From NCBI RefSeq assembly GCF_900115085.1, contig NZ_FOVF01000010.1, positions 1 through 64,000 on the forward strand: a DNA stretch of 64,000 bases. The letters are read 5' to 3'. A model generated the notes under the pieces. It saw only the letters and a program-made list of their open reading frames with translations. It had not been told where the DNA came from and ran no database searches. Of the stretch, positions 1 to 12,138 are shown piece by piece. Within the stretch, counting starts at the first letter, position 1; every line of letters begins with the position of its first letter. The translations under genes were made by a program, and so were the position numbers. The DNA is from Dokdonella immobilis (GTDB lineage Bacteria > Pseudomonadota > Gammaproteobacteria > Xanthomonadales > Rhodanobacteraceae).

Positions 1-240
1 GGCTTCAGCCGCGATGCACTTCTTGTTTCCAGATCCCCGCATGTTGCCGAAAAAACATCGAGCCTGAAGGCTCTTCCTGCAGAAGGGCCGAATCGGCGGC
101 GCGGGTTTCTATGGCTTTCGATGCGTCGCGGCTTCGTTGTAGGAAGCGGCTTCAGCCGCGATGCTCTTGGTCACGGCAGAAAAATAGCGCCCCGCGTATG
201 AGGCCGCCTCCTGCAGAAACAGGTCAGCCGAACCAGTCCA
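1..240. repeat. Intergenic repeat field downstream of trxB
   Basis: No gene is supported here. The stretch carries palindromes of a dispersed family: a partial copy ending GCCGCGATGC at 1-17, a full copy (AGCGGCTTCAGCCGC core) at about 136-164, and the sister palindrome GAGCCTGAAGGCTC at about 59-73. The same blocks recur at 9.5-10.0 kb, which shows a REP-like family. In RNA these would form short hairpins with TC or GA loops and could act as transcript ends for trxB, which is transcribed leftward into them. Confidence 0.7.
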
Positions 241-1410
<1,170 letters not shown>

Positions 1411-1475
1411 CTAGTTTCGCCTGACCCGCGTCGACACTTCGTCCGGCGCGCCACCTGATCAATCTGGAGATTCTG

Positions 1476-2543
1476 ATGCGCATCGGTATTCCGTCCGAGA
1501 CCAAGACCCTAGAAGGGCGCGTTGCCCTGGTGCCAGCGGCCTGCGCCGACCTGGTCCGTCGCGGCCACGAGGTTTTCATCCAGTCCGGCGCCGGCACCAA
1601 GAGCGGATTCAGCGACGACGACTTCGTGCGCAACGGGGTCAAGGTCGTCGCCGATGCCGACAAGCTCTATGAGAGCGGCGAGCTGATCGTCAAGGTCAAG
1701 GAACCGATCGCCGGCGACCTCGCGCGCCTGCGCAAGAACCACCTGCTGTTCTGCTACCTGCACCTGGCCGCCGAACCGGCCCTGACCCGGAGCCTCTGTG
1801 ATATCGGCCTGACCGGCGTCGCCTTCGAATCGGTCGAGGAGATGGATGGCTCGCTGCCACTGCTGGCGCCGATGTCGATCATCGCCGGGCGCATTGCGGT
1901 GCAGGTCGGCACCCATCTTCTGCACCAGCCTGCCGGCGGCAAGGGCAAGCTGCTGGGCGGCCTCCCCTCGACCGATCGCGGCAAGGTGGTCGTGCTCGGC
2001 GCCGGTGCCGCAGGCGGCAATTCGGCGGCACTCGCCGCGGCCGGCGGCGCCAACGTGATCGTCTTCGACAAGCGCCCTGATCGCCTGGCCCAGATGATGG
2101 CGCTCGGCGCCAACGTCACCGCGCTGTATCCGTACGAGGAATACGTCGCCCGCGAACTGCGCGATGCCGACCTCGTCGTCGGCGCCGTGCTTGTGCCGAG
2201 CGCGCGTGCACCGCGCGTGGTCACCGCGGCCATGGTCAAGGACATGGAGCCGGGCAGCGTGCTCGCCGACATCTCGATCGACCAGGGCGGTTGCTTCGAA
2301 ACCTCGCGGCCGACCACCTGGAAGGAACCGACCTACGTGGTCGACGGCGTGACCCATTTCGCCGTGACCAACATGCCCGGTGCCGTGCCGCAGACTTCGT
2401 CGCAGGCGATTTCGGCGGCGATCCTGCCCTACGTGCAGCGCCTCGCCAGTGGCCCGGCCTGGCGCGACTATGCTCCGCTCAAGGGCGGCATCAATGTCGA
2501 TGCTGGCAAGGTCGTGCATCCCGCGTTGGAAGGCGTCGTTTGA
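1476..2543 (+). CDS. ald: Alanine dehydrogenase
   Basis: Catalyses reversible NAD-dependent oxidative deamination of L-alanine to pyruvate and ammonia. The 355-residue protein keeps the family's catalytic set: Arg15 in GRVALVP, Lys75 in IVKVKEP and His96 in CYLHLA, which are the textbook Ald positions, and a nucleotide motif GAGAAG at 175-180. The start has a GGAG-type ribosome site seven bases upstream. It stands 45 bases before ftsK, in the place lrp occupies in E. coli. Since Lrp-family regulators often control ald, a regulator may lie elsewhere; none is visible here. It is slightly shorter than the usual 370 residues but shows no internal gap. Confidence 0.95.
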   Translation: MRIGIPSETKTLEGRVALVPAACADLVRRGHEVFIQSGAGTKSGFSDDDFVRNGVKVVADADKLYESGELIVKVKEPIAGDLARLRKNHLLFCYLHLAAEPALTRSLCDIGLTGVAFESVEEMDGSLPLLAPMSIIAGRIAVQVGTHLLHQPAGGKGKLLGGLPSTDRGKVVVLGAGAAGGNSAALAAAGGANVIVFDKRPDRLAQMMALGANVTALYPYEEYVARELRDADLVVGAVLVPSARAPRVVTAAMVKDMEPGSVLADISIDQGGCFETSRPTTWKEPTYVVDGVTHFAVTNMPGAVPQTSSQAISAAILPYVQRLASGPAWRDYAPLKGGINVDAGKVVHPALEGVV

Positions 2544-2588
2544 TAATAAACAATCGCTTGCGCCACTAAATTAAGGTAACTTCTGCTG

Positions 2589-4913
<2,325 letters not shown>

Positions 4914-5004
4914 GTTGCCCCAGCCAGCGACGCTTCAGGCCCGGCGTGTGATCCTGCGCTGCTTTGAAACCCCCGTTTGCCACGACTTTCCAGGAAACCC
5001 GTCG

Positions 5005-5655
5005 ATGCTGCGTGCCCTCCTGCTGCTGTTCGCCCTCGTTGCCTCGAACGCGTTCGCCGCGGAGGCCGCCCGGGCCAGGCTCGATGCGTTCTCCAACGGC
5101 ATCCGCACGATCAGCGCCCGCTTCGAGCAGTCGATCACGGGTGCCAAGGGACAGCGCGGCGAGACCTCGTCCGGCACGCTGGCGCTGAAGGCGCCGCGCC
5201 AGTTCCGCTGGCATGTCACCGCGCCCTACGAACAATTGATCGTCGCCGACGGCAGCCGGGTCTGGATCTACGATCCGGATCTCGAACAGGTCAGCGTGCG
5301 CGGGCAGGGCGCCGAAGAAGCGCACAGCCCGCTGGCCGTGCTCACCGATCTGTCCCAGCTCGACCGCGAGTTCACTGCCATCGAAGCGGGCCAGCGCGAC
5401 GGTTTGCGCTGGCTGAAGCTCGTCTCGAAAGCGAAGGAACCGGAGTTCGCCTTCGCCGAACTCGGTTTCGACGAGAACGGGCTGGCGCGCATGCGCTTCG
5501 AGGACTCGCTCGGCAACACCACCGAAATCCGTTTTTCGGACTGGCAGCGCGACCCCAAGCTGGCGGCCGACACCTTTGCCTTCACGCCACCCGACGGCGT
5601 CGATGTGGTCGGCGATCCGGGCGAGGACGCCGAAGTCTTCCCGATCAAGGACTAG
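5005..5655 (+). CDS. lolA: Outer-membrane lipoprotein carrier LolA
   Basis: Periplasmic chaperone that accepts lipoproteins from LolCDE and hands them to LolB. The 216-residue precursor starts MLRALLLLFAL, a clean signal peptide with likely cleavage after AFA at residue 18, and continues with the LolA beta-sheet pattern (RFEQSITG, WHVTAPYEQL, WIYDPDLEQV). The ATG at 5005 is preferred over an upstream in-frame start at 4915 because it places the signal peptide at the N-terminus and is preceded by CAGGAAACC. It lies 91 bases after ftsK and is probably cotranscribed; rarA normally follows but is displaced here by about 6.5 kb. Confidence 0.95.
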   Translation: MLRALLLLFALVASNAFAAEAARARLDAFSNGIRTISARFEQSITGAKGQRGETSSGTLALKAPRQFRWHVTAPYEQLIVADGSRVWIYDPDLEQVSVRGQGAEEAHSPLAVLTDLSQLDREFTAIEAGQRDGLRWLKLVSKAKEPEFAFAELGFDENGLARMRFEDSLGNTTEIRFSDWQRDPKLAADTFAFTPPDGVDVVGDPGEDAEVFPIKD

Positions 5656-5882
5656 CTGCGTCCCCGCAGTCCCCAAGCTGCCAGGGCGTCGGGTCGGGCA
5701 TTCGAAACTTCATGCCCACAGGGCCCTGCAACTTCATGCCCACCACGCCATCATCCCGGCGAAGGCCGGGACCCAGGGACTTTGGCCCCGCTCAAAGCCG
5801 AAGCTCGATCGTTCGGCTCCGCTGCAGCGACTGCGGCTCTGCCGCAAATCTGACTGGTGGCTGAACGCCTCGACCCAAGGCC
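5656..5882. repeat. Gap with palindrome and short direct repeat
   Basis: No gene is supported. It holds a 13-base direct repeat (ACTTCATGCCCAC) at about 5708 and 5731 and a palindrome CCCGGCGAAGGCCGGG at about 5755-5770, a motif that recurs in many xanthomonad genomes as a dispersed repeat. The palindrome could end lolA transcripts, but no T-run follows it. Confidence 0.55.
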
Positions 5883-5914
5883 TTGACTCTGGACCATGGT
5901 CCAGGGTGCAAGCT
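5883..5914 (+). promoter_or_regulatory. MerR-family operator-promoter with 20-base spacer
   Basis: A -35 box TTGACT at 5883-5888 and a weak -10 CAAGCT at 5909-5914 are separated by 20 bases. The spacer is filled by a dyad centred between 5896 and 5897: TGGACCATGGTCCA is perfect, and the symmetry extends to 5886-5907 with one mismatched pair. An over-long spacer covering a dyad is the hallmark of promoters that MerR-family activators untwist. It lies 69 bases upstream of the merR-type gene and faces the operon, so it predicts an autoregulated, metal-induced operon. Confidence 0.75.
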
Positions 5915-5982
5915 GCGCCTCGTGGAAACCGGCGTGGCGTGCAAGCCCCCCGGAATCCGTTCTCACCAGATCGGAGGCAGTC

Positions 5983-6390
5983 ATGACCCAATTTGCCATC
6001 GGCCAGCTCGCCAGCGCCGCCGGCGTCGGCATCGACACGGTCCGCTACTACGAGCGCAGCGGCCTGCTCAAGCCGGCCAAGCGCTCGGCGTCGGGCTACC
6101 GGAAGTACGGCGAAGGCGAACTCGACCGCCTGAATTTCATCCGTCGAGCGCAGCACCTCGGTTTCAGCCTCGGCGAGATCAGCGAGCTGCTCGCGATCAG
6201 CAGCCGAGGCGACGTCAAGGCCATGTACCAGGCGGCCAAGGTCCGCCTCGACGACATCGACAAACGCATCACCGAACTGCATCGCATGCGCGACGCGCTG
6301 GCCAACCTGATGTCGGGTTGCCCGCGCGAAGGCATGGATGTGGATTGCCCCATCCTGCGTGCTTTGCTCCACAAGGAGGCTAGCCAATGA
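5983..6390 (+). CDS. MerR-family heavy-metal regulator
   Basis: DNA-twisting activator predicted to sense a thiophilic metal and switch on the following ATPase. The 135-residue protein has an N-terminal winged helix (FAIGQLASAAGV, DTVRYYERSGLL), a dimerisation helix, and a C-terminal metal loop with Cys113 and Cys122 (GCPREGMDVDCPIL). The C-X8-C spacing resembles ZntR more than CueR (C-X7-C). However, no cysteine lies near residues 75-77, where divalent-metal sensors usually have one, so monovalent Cu/Ag sensing is the better guess. The start is preceded by GGAGG. Its stop overlaps the next start (ATGA). Confidence 0.88.
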   Translation: MTQFAIGQLASAAGVGIDTVRYYERSGLLKPAKRSASGYRKYGEGELDRLNFIRRAQHLGFSLGEISELLAISSRGDVKAMYQAAKVRLDDIDKRITELHRMRDALANLMSGCPREGMDVDCPILRALLHKEASQ

Positions 6391-7055
6391 AATCCGTGAA
6401 TGCTCTGGAAAGAACCGAAAACGTGTCGCGTGAAGCCAGCCGGTTGTGCTGCCTGACCCGCGTCAATTCCCTGCTCAAGGCATTGCGCACCCAGCACGCT
6501 CACGCCGACACCGCGCAGCAACTGCGGGCGATCCACGATGCGCGTAGGGACGACGATGGCGTGTCTGTCCCGACTCCGCACGACGATTTTGTCAGCGAAC
6601 TCGAAGCCGCGGTTGCGATCGGCAGCTTCGCCCGCCTGCAACGGGACACGCTCGTGGCCTTCGACAGTGCGCGCGAGCTCGCCCGCGTAAAGCTCGTCTT
6701 CACGGCGACCCTGGCTGTTCCGCTGGTGCTGGTTGCGGTCGTCCTGGGTCTGTTCGGTGCGCAGCTCGACCGCGCCGTGACCTCGCTGCTGCAGGTCTCA
6801 GCTTTGGCCCTGGCCACGCCGCTGATCCTCAGCCTGGCAAGAACCGCAGTGCGCAGCGGCTGGCAGGGCATCCGCCAGCACCCGTGGCTGGCCCTGCTCG
6901 GCGCGGCCGCGGCCGGGGGTTATGCCAGCAGCGCCGTGGCGATGACGGGGCCGGCCAGCGCGACCACGTCGGCGATGACGCTGTCGGTGGCGGGCCTGCT
7001 GGTGATGACGGTCCAGCTCGGACATTGGTGGCTGGTGCGCCGGCCCGTGGCCTGA
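6387..7055 (+). CDS. Membrane protein of the copper operon, resembling P-type ATPase helices
   Basis: Not a protein I can name. The 222 residues comprise a polar, His-containing N-terminal part (1-105) with a Cys pair (RLCCLTR), then about four hydrophobic segments (about 107-130, 133-150, 165-185, 195-215). The order ALATPLILSLARTA, QHPWLALLGAAAAGGYA, TLSVAGLLVMTVQLGHWW follows the pre-actuator helices of P1B ATPases, where similar text precedes the GRWLE motif. No actuator, phosphorylation or ATP-binding domain is present. It overlaps merR by four bases and ends six bases before the ATPase gene, so it is in the operon. It may be a helper subunit or a remnant of a second pump; this is inference. 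Confidence 0.7.
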   Translation: MKSVNALERTENVSREASRLCCLTRVNSLLKALRTQHAHADTAQQLRAIHDARRDDDGVSVPTPHDDFVSELEAAVAIGSFARLQRDTLVAFDSARELARVKLVFTATLAVPLVLVAVVLGLFGAQLDRAVTSLLQVSALALATPLILSLARTAVRSGWQGIRQHPWLALLGAAAAGGYASSAVAMTGPASATTSAMTLSVAGLLVMTVQLGHWWLVRRPVA

Positions 7056-7061
7056 CGCGCG

Positions 7062-9452
7062 ATGCACACGTCTTCCGAACATGACAAGGGCGGGTGCCGG
7101 CATTGCCATGCGCCGACCGACCCGGGTGTCACGACAGAAAGGGCTCGCGGCACCGGCACCCACGTGTCGTCGACCGACCCCGTTTGCGGAATGTCGGTCG
7201 ACCCGGCCACTGCGAAACACGTCGCCGAGCACGCGGGTCAGACATTTCACTTCTGCTCGGCGGGCTGCCGGCAGAAGTTCATCGCCGAGCCCGGCAAGTA
7301 TCTGGATCCGGTAGCCGCCCGGTCGGCGCCCGCTGCTGACAGGGACGCCATCTACACCTGCCCGATGCATCCGGAGATCCGCCAGCACGGACCGGGCAGT
7401 TGCCCGAAGTGCGGCATGGCCCTGGAACCGCTGGTGCCGACCGGCGCGGTCGACGACGGCGAGCTGCGCCGGGTGCGGCGCAAGTTCCTGATCGCCTCGG
7501 TGCTGGCGATACCGTTGCTGCTGGTCGCGATGGGGCCGCACCTGTTCGGCCTGCATTTCGCTGCCGGCACGGCTACGGTGCTGCGCTGGGCCGAATTCCT
7601 GCTGGCGACGCCGCTGGTCACGTGGCTGGGTGGCAGTTACTACCTGCGCGGCTGGAAGGGCGTGCTGGCTGCATCACCGAACATGTACAGCCTGATCGGC
7701 CTCGGCGTGCTGGTCGCCTACGGGTTCAGTCTCGCCGCGCTGTTCGCGCCGGGTCTGTTCCCGGCCTCGATGCGCGATACCCATGGCGATGTGCCGTTCT
7801 ACTTCGAGGCATCCGGGGTGATCATTGCCCTCGTGCTGCTCGGCGAGTGGCTCGAGCTGCGCGCGCGCGGCAGGACCTCGGCCGCGATTCGCGGCTTGCT
7901 CGATCTCGCGCCGAAGACCACGCATCGCGTTGGCGACGACGACAGCGAGAACGAGATTGCGCTCGATCGGGTCGAAGTCGGCGATCGTCTGCGGGTGCGG
8001 CCAGGCGAGAAGATCCCGGTCGACGGTACGGTCGAGGACGGCCATAGCAGCGTCGACGAATCGATGCTCAGCGGCGAGCCGATCGCGGTAGCCAAGAGCG
8101 CCGGCGACACCGTCACCGGCGGCACCATCAACGGCACCGGCAGTCTCCTCATGCGCGCCGAGAAAGTCGGCAGCGACACCGTGCTCGCGCAGATCGTCGA
8201 CCTGGTGGCCAGGGCGCAGCGGTCGAAGGCGCCCCTGCAGCGCCTGGCCGACCAGGTTTCGGTCTGGTTCGTACCGGCCGTGGTGGCGATTTCGGCGCTG
8301 GCATTCGGGCTCTGGTTCGCGTTCGGCCCCGAGCCGCGCCTGGCCCATGCCGTCGTCAATGCGGTCGCGGTACTGATCATTGCCTGTCCGTGCGCGCTCG
8401 GACTGGCCACGCCGATCTCGATCATGGTCGCCAGCGGTCGCGGCGCCGGGATGGGCGTGCTGTTCCGCGAAGCGGCGGCGATCGAGGGCCTGAGCCGGAC
8501 CGATACGCTGGTCCTCGACAAGACCGGCACGATCACCGAGGGCAAGCCGAAGCTGACCGATGTCGTCGCCGCCGAGGGTTTCGACGAAGCCGATGTGCTG
8601 GCGGTCGCGGCAAGCCTCGAGTCGGCCAGTGAACATCCGCTGGCACGAGCGGTCCTGGACGGAGCACGCGAGCGCTATGTCTCCACCGGCAAGACCCGGG
8701 GATTCGATTCGGTGACCGGGCAGGGCGTGCGCGGCGAAGTCGATGGCCGCAAGGTCTCGCTGGGCAACGCACGCCTGATGGCCAGCTACTCGATGCCGGC
8801 CGCACTCACCGACCAGGCCGACGTGCTGCGCAGGGACGCCAAGACCGTGATGTTCGTGGCCGTCGATGGCCGGCTGGCCGGACTGATCGCCGTGCAGGAT
8901 CCGATCAAGCCCGATGCCGTCGAAACCCTGCAGGCACTCAAGGCCGAAGGCTTGCGCCTGGTCATGCTGACCGGCGACAACGAGGCGACCGCGAAGGCGG
9001 TGGCGTCACGGCTGCCGCTCGATGAAGTGCGGGCCGGACTGTCGCCGAAGGACAAGGCCGCTGCGATTGCAGAACTGCAGAATGCCGGTGCGCGCGTGGC
9101 CATGGCTGGGGACGGCATCAACGATGCACCGGCGCTCGCGGCGGCAGATATCGGGATCGCCATGGGCAATGGCACCGACATCGCGATGGAGAGCGCGCAG
9201 ATCACCCTGGTCAAGGGCGAGCTCGGCGGCATCCTGCGCGCCCGACGCCTGTCCGCCGCGGCCGTGCGCAACATCCATCAGAACCTCGCCTTCGCCTTCG
9301 GCTACAACGCGCTCGGCGTGCCGATCGCGGCCGGTGCGCTGTATCCGTTCTTCGGACTCCTGCTGAGTCCGGTCATAGCCGCGGCGGCGATGAGCTTCTC
9401 GTCGGTATCGGTGATCGGAAACGCACTTCGCCTGCGCCACGCCAGGCTCTGA
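7062..9452 (+). CDS. Copper/silver-type P1B ATPase with YHS and HMBD domains
   Basis: ATP-driven efflux pump for Cu+ or Ag+ in the inner membrane. The 796-residue protein begins with a Cys/His-rich tail, a YHS domain (about 39-80, CGMSVDP and FCSAGC), then a heavy-metal-binding domain (about 98-123, YTCPMHPEI and [10 protein letters not shown]). The transporter core follows: actuator with SGEP, the membrane CPC at 442-444 ([10 protein letters not shown]), the phosphorylated Asp486 in DKTGTIT, nucleotide-binding SEHPLARAV and the hinge [10 protein letters not shown]. The usual N-terminal HMA domain (GMTCxxC) is missing, replaced by YHS plus HMBD as in the CopA/SilP subgroup. Last gene of the MerR-controlled operon. 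Confidence 0.93.
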   Translation: MHTSSEHDKGGCRHCHAPTDPGVTTERARGTGTHVSSTDPVCGMSVDPATAKHVAEHAGQTFHFCSAGCRQKFIAEPGKYLDPVAARSAPAADRDAIYTCPMHPEIRQHGPGSCPKCGMALEPLVPTGAVDDGELRRVRRKFLIASVLAIPLLLVAMGPHLFGLHFAAGTATVLRWAEFLLATPLVTWLGGSYYLRGWKGVLAASPNMYSLIGLGVLVAYGFSLAALFAPGLFPASMRDTHGDVPFYFEASGVIIALVLLGEWLELRARGRTSAAIRGLLDLAPKTTHRVGDDDSENEIALDRVEVGDRLRVRPGEKIPVDGTVEDGHSSVDESMLSGEPIAVAKSAGDTVTGGTINGTGSLLMRAEKVGSDTVLAQIVDLVARAQRSKAPLQRLADQVSVWFVPAVVAISALAFGLWFAFGPEPRLAHAVVNAVAVLIIACPCALGLATPISIMVASGRGAGMGVLFREAAAIEGLSRTDTLVLDKTGTITEGKPKLTDVVAAEGFDEADVLAVAASLESASEHPLARAVLDGARERYVSTGKTRGFDSVTGQGVRGEVDGRKVSLGNARLMASYSMPAALTDQADVLRRDAKTVMFVAVDGRLAGLIAVQDPIKPDAVETLQALKAEGLRLVMLTGDNEATAKAVASRLPLDEVRAGLSPKDKAAAIAELQNAGARVAMAGDGINDAPALAAADIGIAMGNGTDIAMESAQITLVKGELGGILRARRLSAAAVRNIHQNLAFAFGYNALGVPIAAGALYPFFGLLLSPVIAAAAMSFSSVSVIGNALRLRHARL

Positions 9453-10118
9453 TGCATGGGTGCCGCGAACGCGGAGAGGCTCCATACAAGTTTTGGCGAG
9501 TGCCAACCCCAGTTTCGATGGCGTGTGACGCGTCGCCGCTTCGTTGTAGGAGCGGCTTCAGCCGCGATGCTTTTCGCAAATTGGCGAAGGGCATCGCGCG
9601 TGAACGCGTTCCTACGAAAGCATGCGGTAAATGGCGCGGGCTTCGATGGCCCTGCAGGCGTTTCTGCTTCGTTGTAGGAGCGGCTTCAGCCGCGATGCTT
9701 CTTGGTGATCGTGCGCGAGGCTCGCGCCTGAAGACGCTTCTGCGAAGAGCGAGCCGAAAGCCGGCGCGGGTTTCGATGATGGGCCTCGCGTTGCGGCTTC
9801 GTTGTTGCTTCAGCCGCGACGCTTTTCCATCAACGTGAGGATGAACATCGAGCCTGAAGGCTCTTCCTACGAAGAGCGAGCCGAATGCCGGCGCGGGTTT
9901 CGATGATGGGCCTCGCGTTGCGGCTTCGTTGTTGCTTCAGCCGCGATGCTTGTCCATCAACGTGAGGAAGGGAATCGAGCCTGGAGGCTCCTCCTGCGAA
10001 CGGTACGCGATGCGAGGTGAAGTGACTTTCGGCACCTCGATTTGGTGCCGCCTGGCACCTGCACGTTGGCTGAGGGAATTCCGATACTGATCCTGGCACC
10101 CAACCAGGAGAACACCTC
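9453..10118. repeat. 666-base REP field
   Basis: No credible gene. The gap is filled with dispersed palindromes: GTAGGAGCGGCTTCAGCCGC at about 9546-9565 and again at 9674-9693, two variants lacking the AGGAGCG block (about 9795-9821 and 9921-9951), and the sister palindrome GAGCCTGAAGGCTC at about 9850-9863 with a variant at about 9977. The two types alternate, giving a chain of possible hairpins. It separates the copper operon from the DUF2141 gene and marks one edge of the segment inserted between lolA and rarA. Confidence 0.8.
9743..9995. repeat. Tandem duplication, period 127 bases
   Basis: Two near-identical copies start with CGAAGAGCGAGCCGAA at 9743 and 9870, giving a period of 127 bases. 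Each contains GGCGCGGGTTTCGATGATGG, the CTTCAGCCGCGA palindrome half and CCATCAACGTGAGGA. Differences are few (AAAGCC/AATGCC, GACGC/GATGC, TTTTCC/TTGTCC), so the duplication looks recent. The same ordered blocks appear in a more diverged form at 40-165. Confidence 0.75.
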
Positions 10119-10538
10119 ATGAAATCGATCCTCGCCTGCACCCTCACGGCCGGCATGCTCGCAAGCGGCTTCGCCCTCGCCACCGATCTCACCGTCAAGG
10201 TCAACGACGTGCGCACCCCGAAGGGCAAGCTGCTGATGGCCGTGTTCGACTCGGCCGCAGCCTGGGACGGCAAGGCCGAGGCCGTGGCCAAACAGGCGCT
10301 CGATGCCAGCGCAGGCGCGGTCGATTTCCGCTTCACTGGCCTCGCCCCCGGCCGCTATGCCGTATCGGTCATGCATGACGAGAACGGCAACGGAAAACTC
10401 GACAGCAATTTCATCGGCATGCCAACCGAAGGGTATGGCTTCAGCAACGATCCGCAGGTGATGCGCAAGGCGACATTCGACGAAGCCGCTTTCGCCGTCG
10501 GCGCCGACAGCGCCACCATCGAATTGCACCTGCGCTGA
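10119..10538 (+). CDS. DUF2141 exported protein
   Basis: Function unknown. The 139-residue protein has a signal peptide (about 1-21, ending FALA) and the DUF2141 hallmark near the middle: VMHDENGNGKLDSNFIGMP followed by EGYGFSN. The family is a secreted beta-sandwich domain with an Asp/Asn loop that looks able to bind calcium; that role is inferred. The start is preceded by CCAGGAGAACACC. The next gene begins 34 bases downstream and encodes a carotenoid oxygenase; DUF2141 genes are often seen near carotenoid or lipid genes, so the two may be one unit. Confidence 0.85.
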   Translation: MKSILACTLTAGMLASGFALATDLTVKVNDVRTPKGKLLMAVFDSAAAWDGKAEAVAKQALDASAGAVDFRFTGLAPGRYAVSVMHDENGNGKLDSNFIGMPTEGYGFSNDPQVMRKATFDEAAFAVGADSATIELHLR

Positions 10539-10572
10539 AACCGTATTGCATCGCGCCCTCTGGAGGCCGCCC

Positions 10573-12084
10573 ATGAACCGACGTCGATTCCTGCGCCATG
10601 CCCTTGCCGGCGCATCGGCCCTCGCGCTGGCTCCCGCGTGGCTGCGCGCTCAGGCCGGTCGCAACGGACCCGCCGAATTCACCGAAGGGCTGCGCGCGCA
10701 TCCGTGGCTGGCCGGCTGGAAAAGCGTCGGCGGCGAGTCGTTCGGGCCGAGCACGGCCCAGATCGAAGGCCGCCTGCCGAAGGCGCTGGCCGGAACCTAC
10801 TATCGCAATGGGCCGGCCTGGTACGAACGTGCCGGGCTGCGCTACGAGCACTGGTTCGACGGCGACGGCATGCTGCACGCCTGGCAGCTGGGCGAGGCCG
10901 GCATCAGCCATCGGGCGAGAATGGTGGCGACCTCCAAGTTCCGGCGTGAACAACGCGCCGGCCGATTCGTGGTGCCGGCCGTCGGAAGCCGGATCGAGGG
11001 GGCCGAGTCGATCCGCAACAACGACGACATGAATACGGCGAACACCAGCGTGCTCTGTCTCGCCAACCGCGTTTTCGCGCTCTGGGAAGGCGGCTCGGCG
11101 ATCGAGCTTTCGGCCGATGACCTGGCCACGATCGGACCGGTGGCCTGGCGCGACGACCTCGCCGCCGCGCCGTTCTCCGCGCATCCGCTGCGCGACGACG
11201 ACGGTTCGATCTGGAATTTCGGTTCACTCGACATGCTCGGCGGCACGGGGCTGCTGATCTGGCACCTCGATCGCCAAGGGCGATTGCTGACGACAGCGAC
11301 GCTGAAGGACGAGCAGCACGGCTACCTGCACAGTTTCGCCATGACCGCACGGCATCTCGTCTTCGTGCTGACCCCGTACCGCATGATCGAAGGCAAGGCC
11401 TTCTTCGAGCGCCTGCGCTTTGCCGCAGACCTGCCTTGCCGAATCGCCGTGGTGGCCAAGGACGCGCTCGACGCGCCGCGCTGGTTCGATGCCGACTTCG
11501 GCAAGGTCTACCACTTCGCCGATGCCTTCGAACATGGCCGGGAGATCGTCGTCCGCGCTGCCCGTCATGGCAATCCGTCGGCGGCGCGCTCACCGTTTTC
11601 GGCAGCCATGCGGGGTGAAGTCGCCGATTCGGACGATCCGGTCGACCTGGTCGAACTGCGCATCGATCTGGCCAGTGGCACAGCGCGCTGGGTCGAAACG
11701 GGCATCCGTGGTACCGAATTCCCGACCTTCGATGCGCGCGCGGACAAGCCGGGCCGTTCGCGCATCTACGCGCCGATCCGGCACGGGCTGGCCCTTGCGC
11801 CCTATCCGAATGCGATCGCCGCGATCGACGTGCGCCGCGGCCGCATGGCGGTGCACCGTTATGGCGACGAGATCATGGCCGAGGAACATGTCTTCGTTCC
11901 GAAACCCGGGTCGCGTCGGGCCGGGCAGGGCTGGCTGCTCGGTACCCTGCTCGATCCGGTCAGGGGCCGCAGCGGGCTGGCCGTGCTCGATGCCGAACGC
12001 GTCGATGCCGGTCCGCTGGCCATGGCGTGGCTACCCTATGCCTTTCCACTGGGTTTCCACGGCGCGTTCAGCCAGCAAGCCTGA
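10573..12084 (+). CDS. Carotenoid oxygenase (RPE65 family), Tat-exported
   Basis: Predicted non-haem iron dioxygenase cleaving carotenoids, apocarotenoids or stilbene-like phenolics. The 503 residues begin MNRRRFLRHA, a twin-arginine signal followed by an Ala/Leu-rich segment, so the folded, metallated enzyme should go to the periplasm. Family signatures seen are YYRNGPAWY, HWFDGDGMLH, an early His in SAHPLRDDDG, LHSFAMT, and the terminal FHGAF whose His is the last iron ligand. The start has TGGAGG upstream. The substrate cannot be read from the sequence. It sits with a DUF2141 gene inside the lolA-rarA gap, so it is part of an insertion into conserved synteny. Confidence 0.9.
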   Translation: MNRRRFLRHALAGASALALAPAWLRAQAGRNGPAEFTEGLRAHPWLAGWKSVGGESFGPSTAQIEGRLPKALAGTYYRNGPAWYERAGLRYEHWFDGDGMLHAWQLGEAGISHRARMVATSKFRREQRAGRFVVPAVGSRIEGAESIRNNDDMNTANTSVLCLANRVFALWEGGSAIELSADDLATIGPVAWRDDLAAAPFSAHPLRDDDGSIWNFGSLDMLGGTGLLIWHLDRQGRLLTTATLKDEQHGYLHSFAMTARHLVFVLTPYRMIEGKAFFERLRFAADLPCRIAVVAKDALDAPRWFDADFGKVYHFADAFEHGREIVVRAARHGNPSAARSPFSAAMRGEVADSDDPVDLVELRIDLASGTARWVETGIRGTEFPTFDARADKPGRSRIYAPIRHGLALAPYPNAIAAIDVRRGRMAVHRYGDEIMAEEHVFVPKPGSRRAGQGWLLGTLLDPVRGRSGLAVLDAERVDAGPLAMAWLPYAFPLGFHGAFSQQA

Positions 12085-12138
12085 ACGGTACGCGGCCGCT
12101 GCTCCGGAAACCGCGAGGGTTTTCCGTATCATGGCGAC

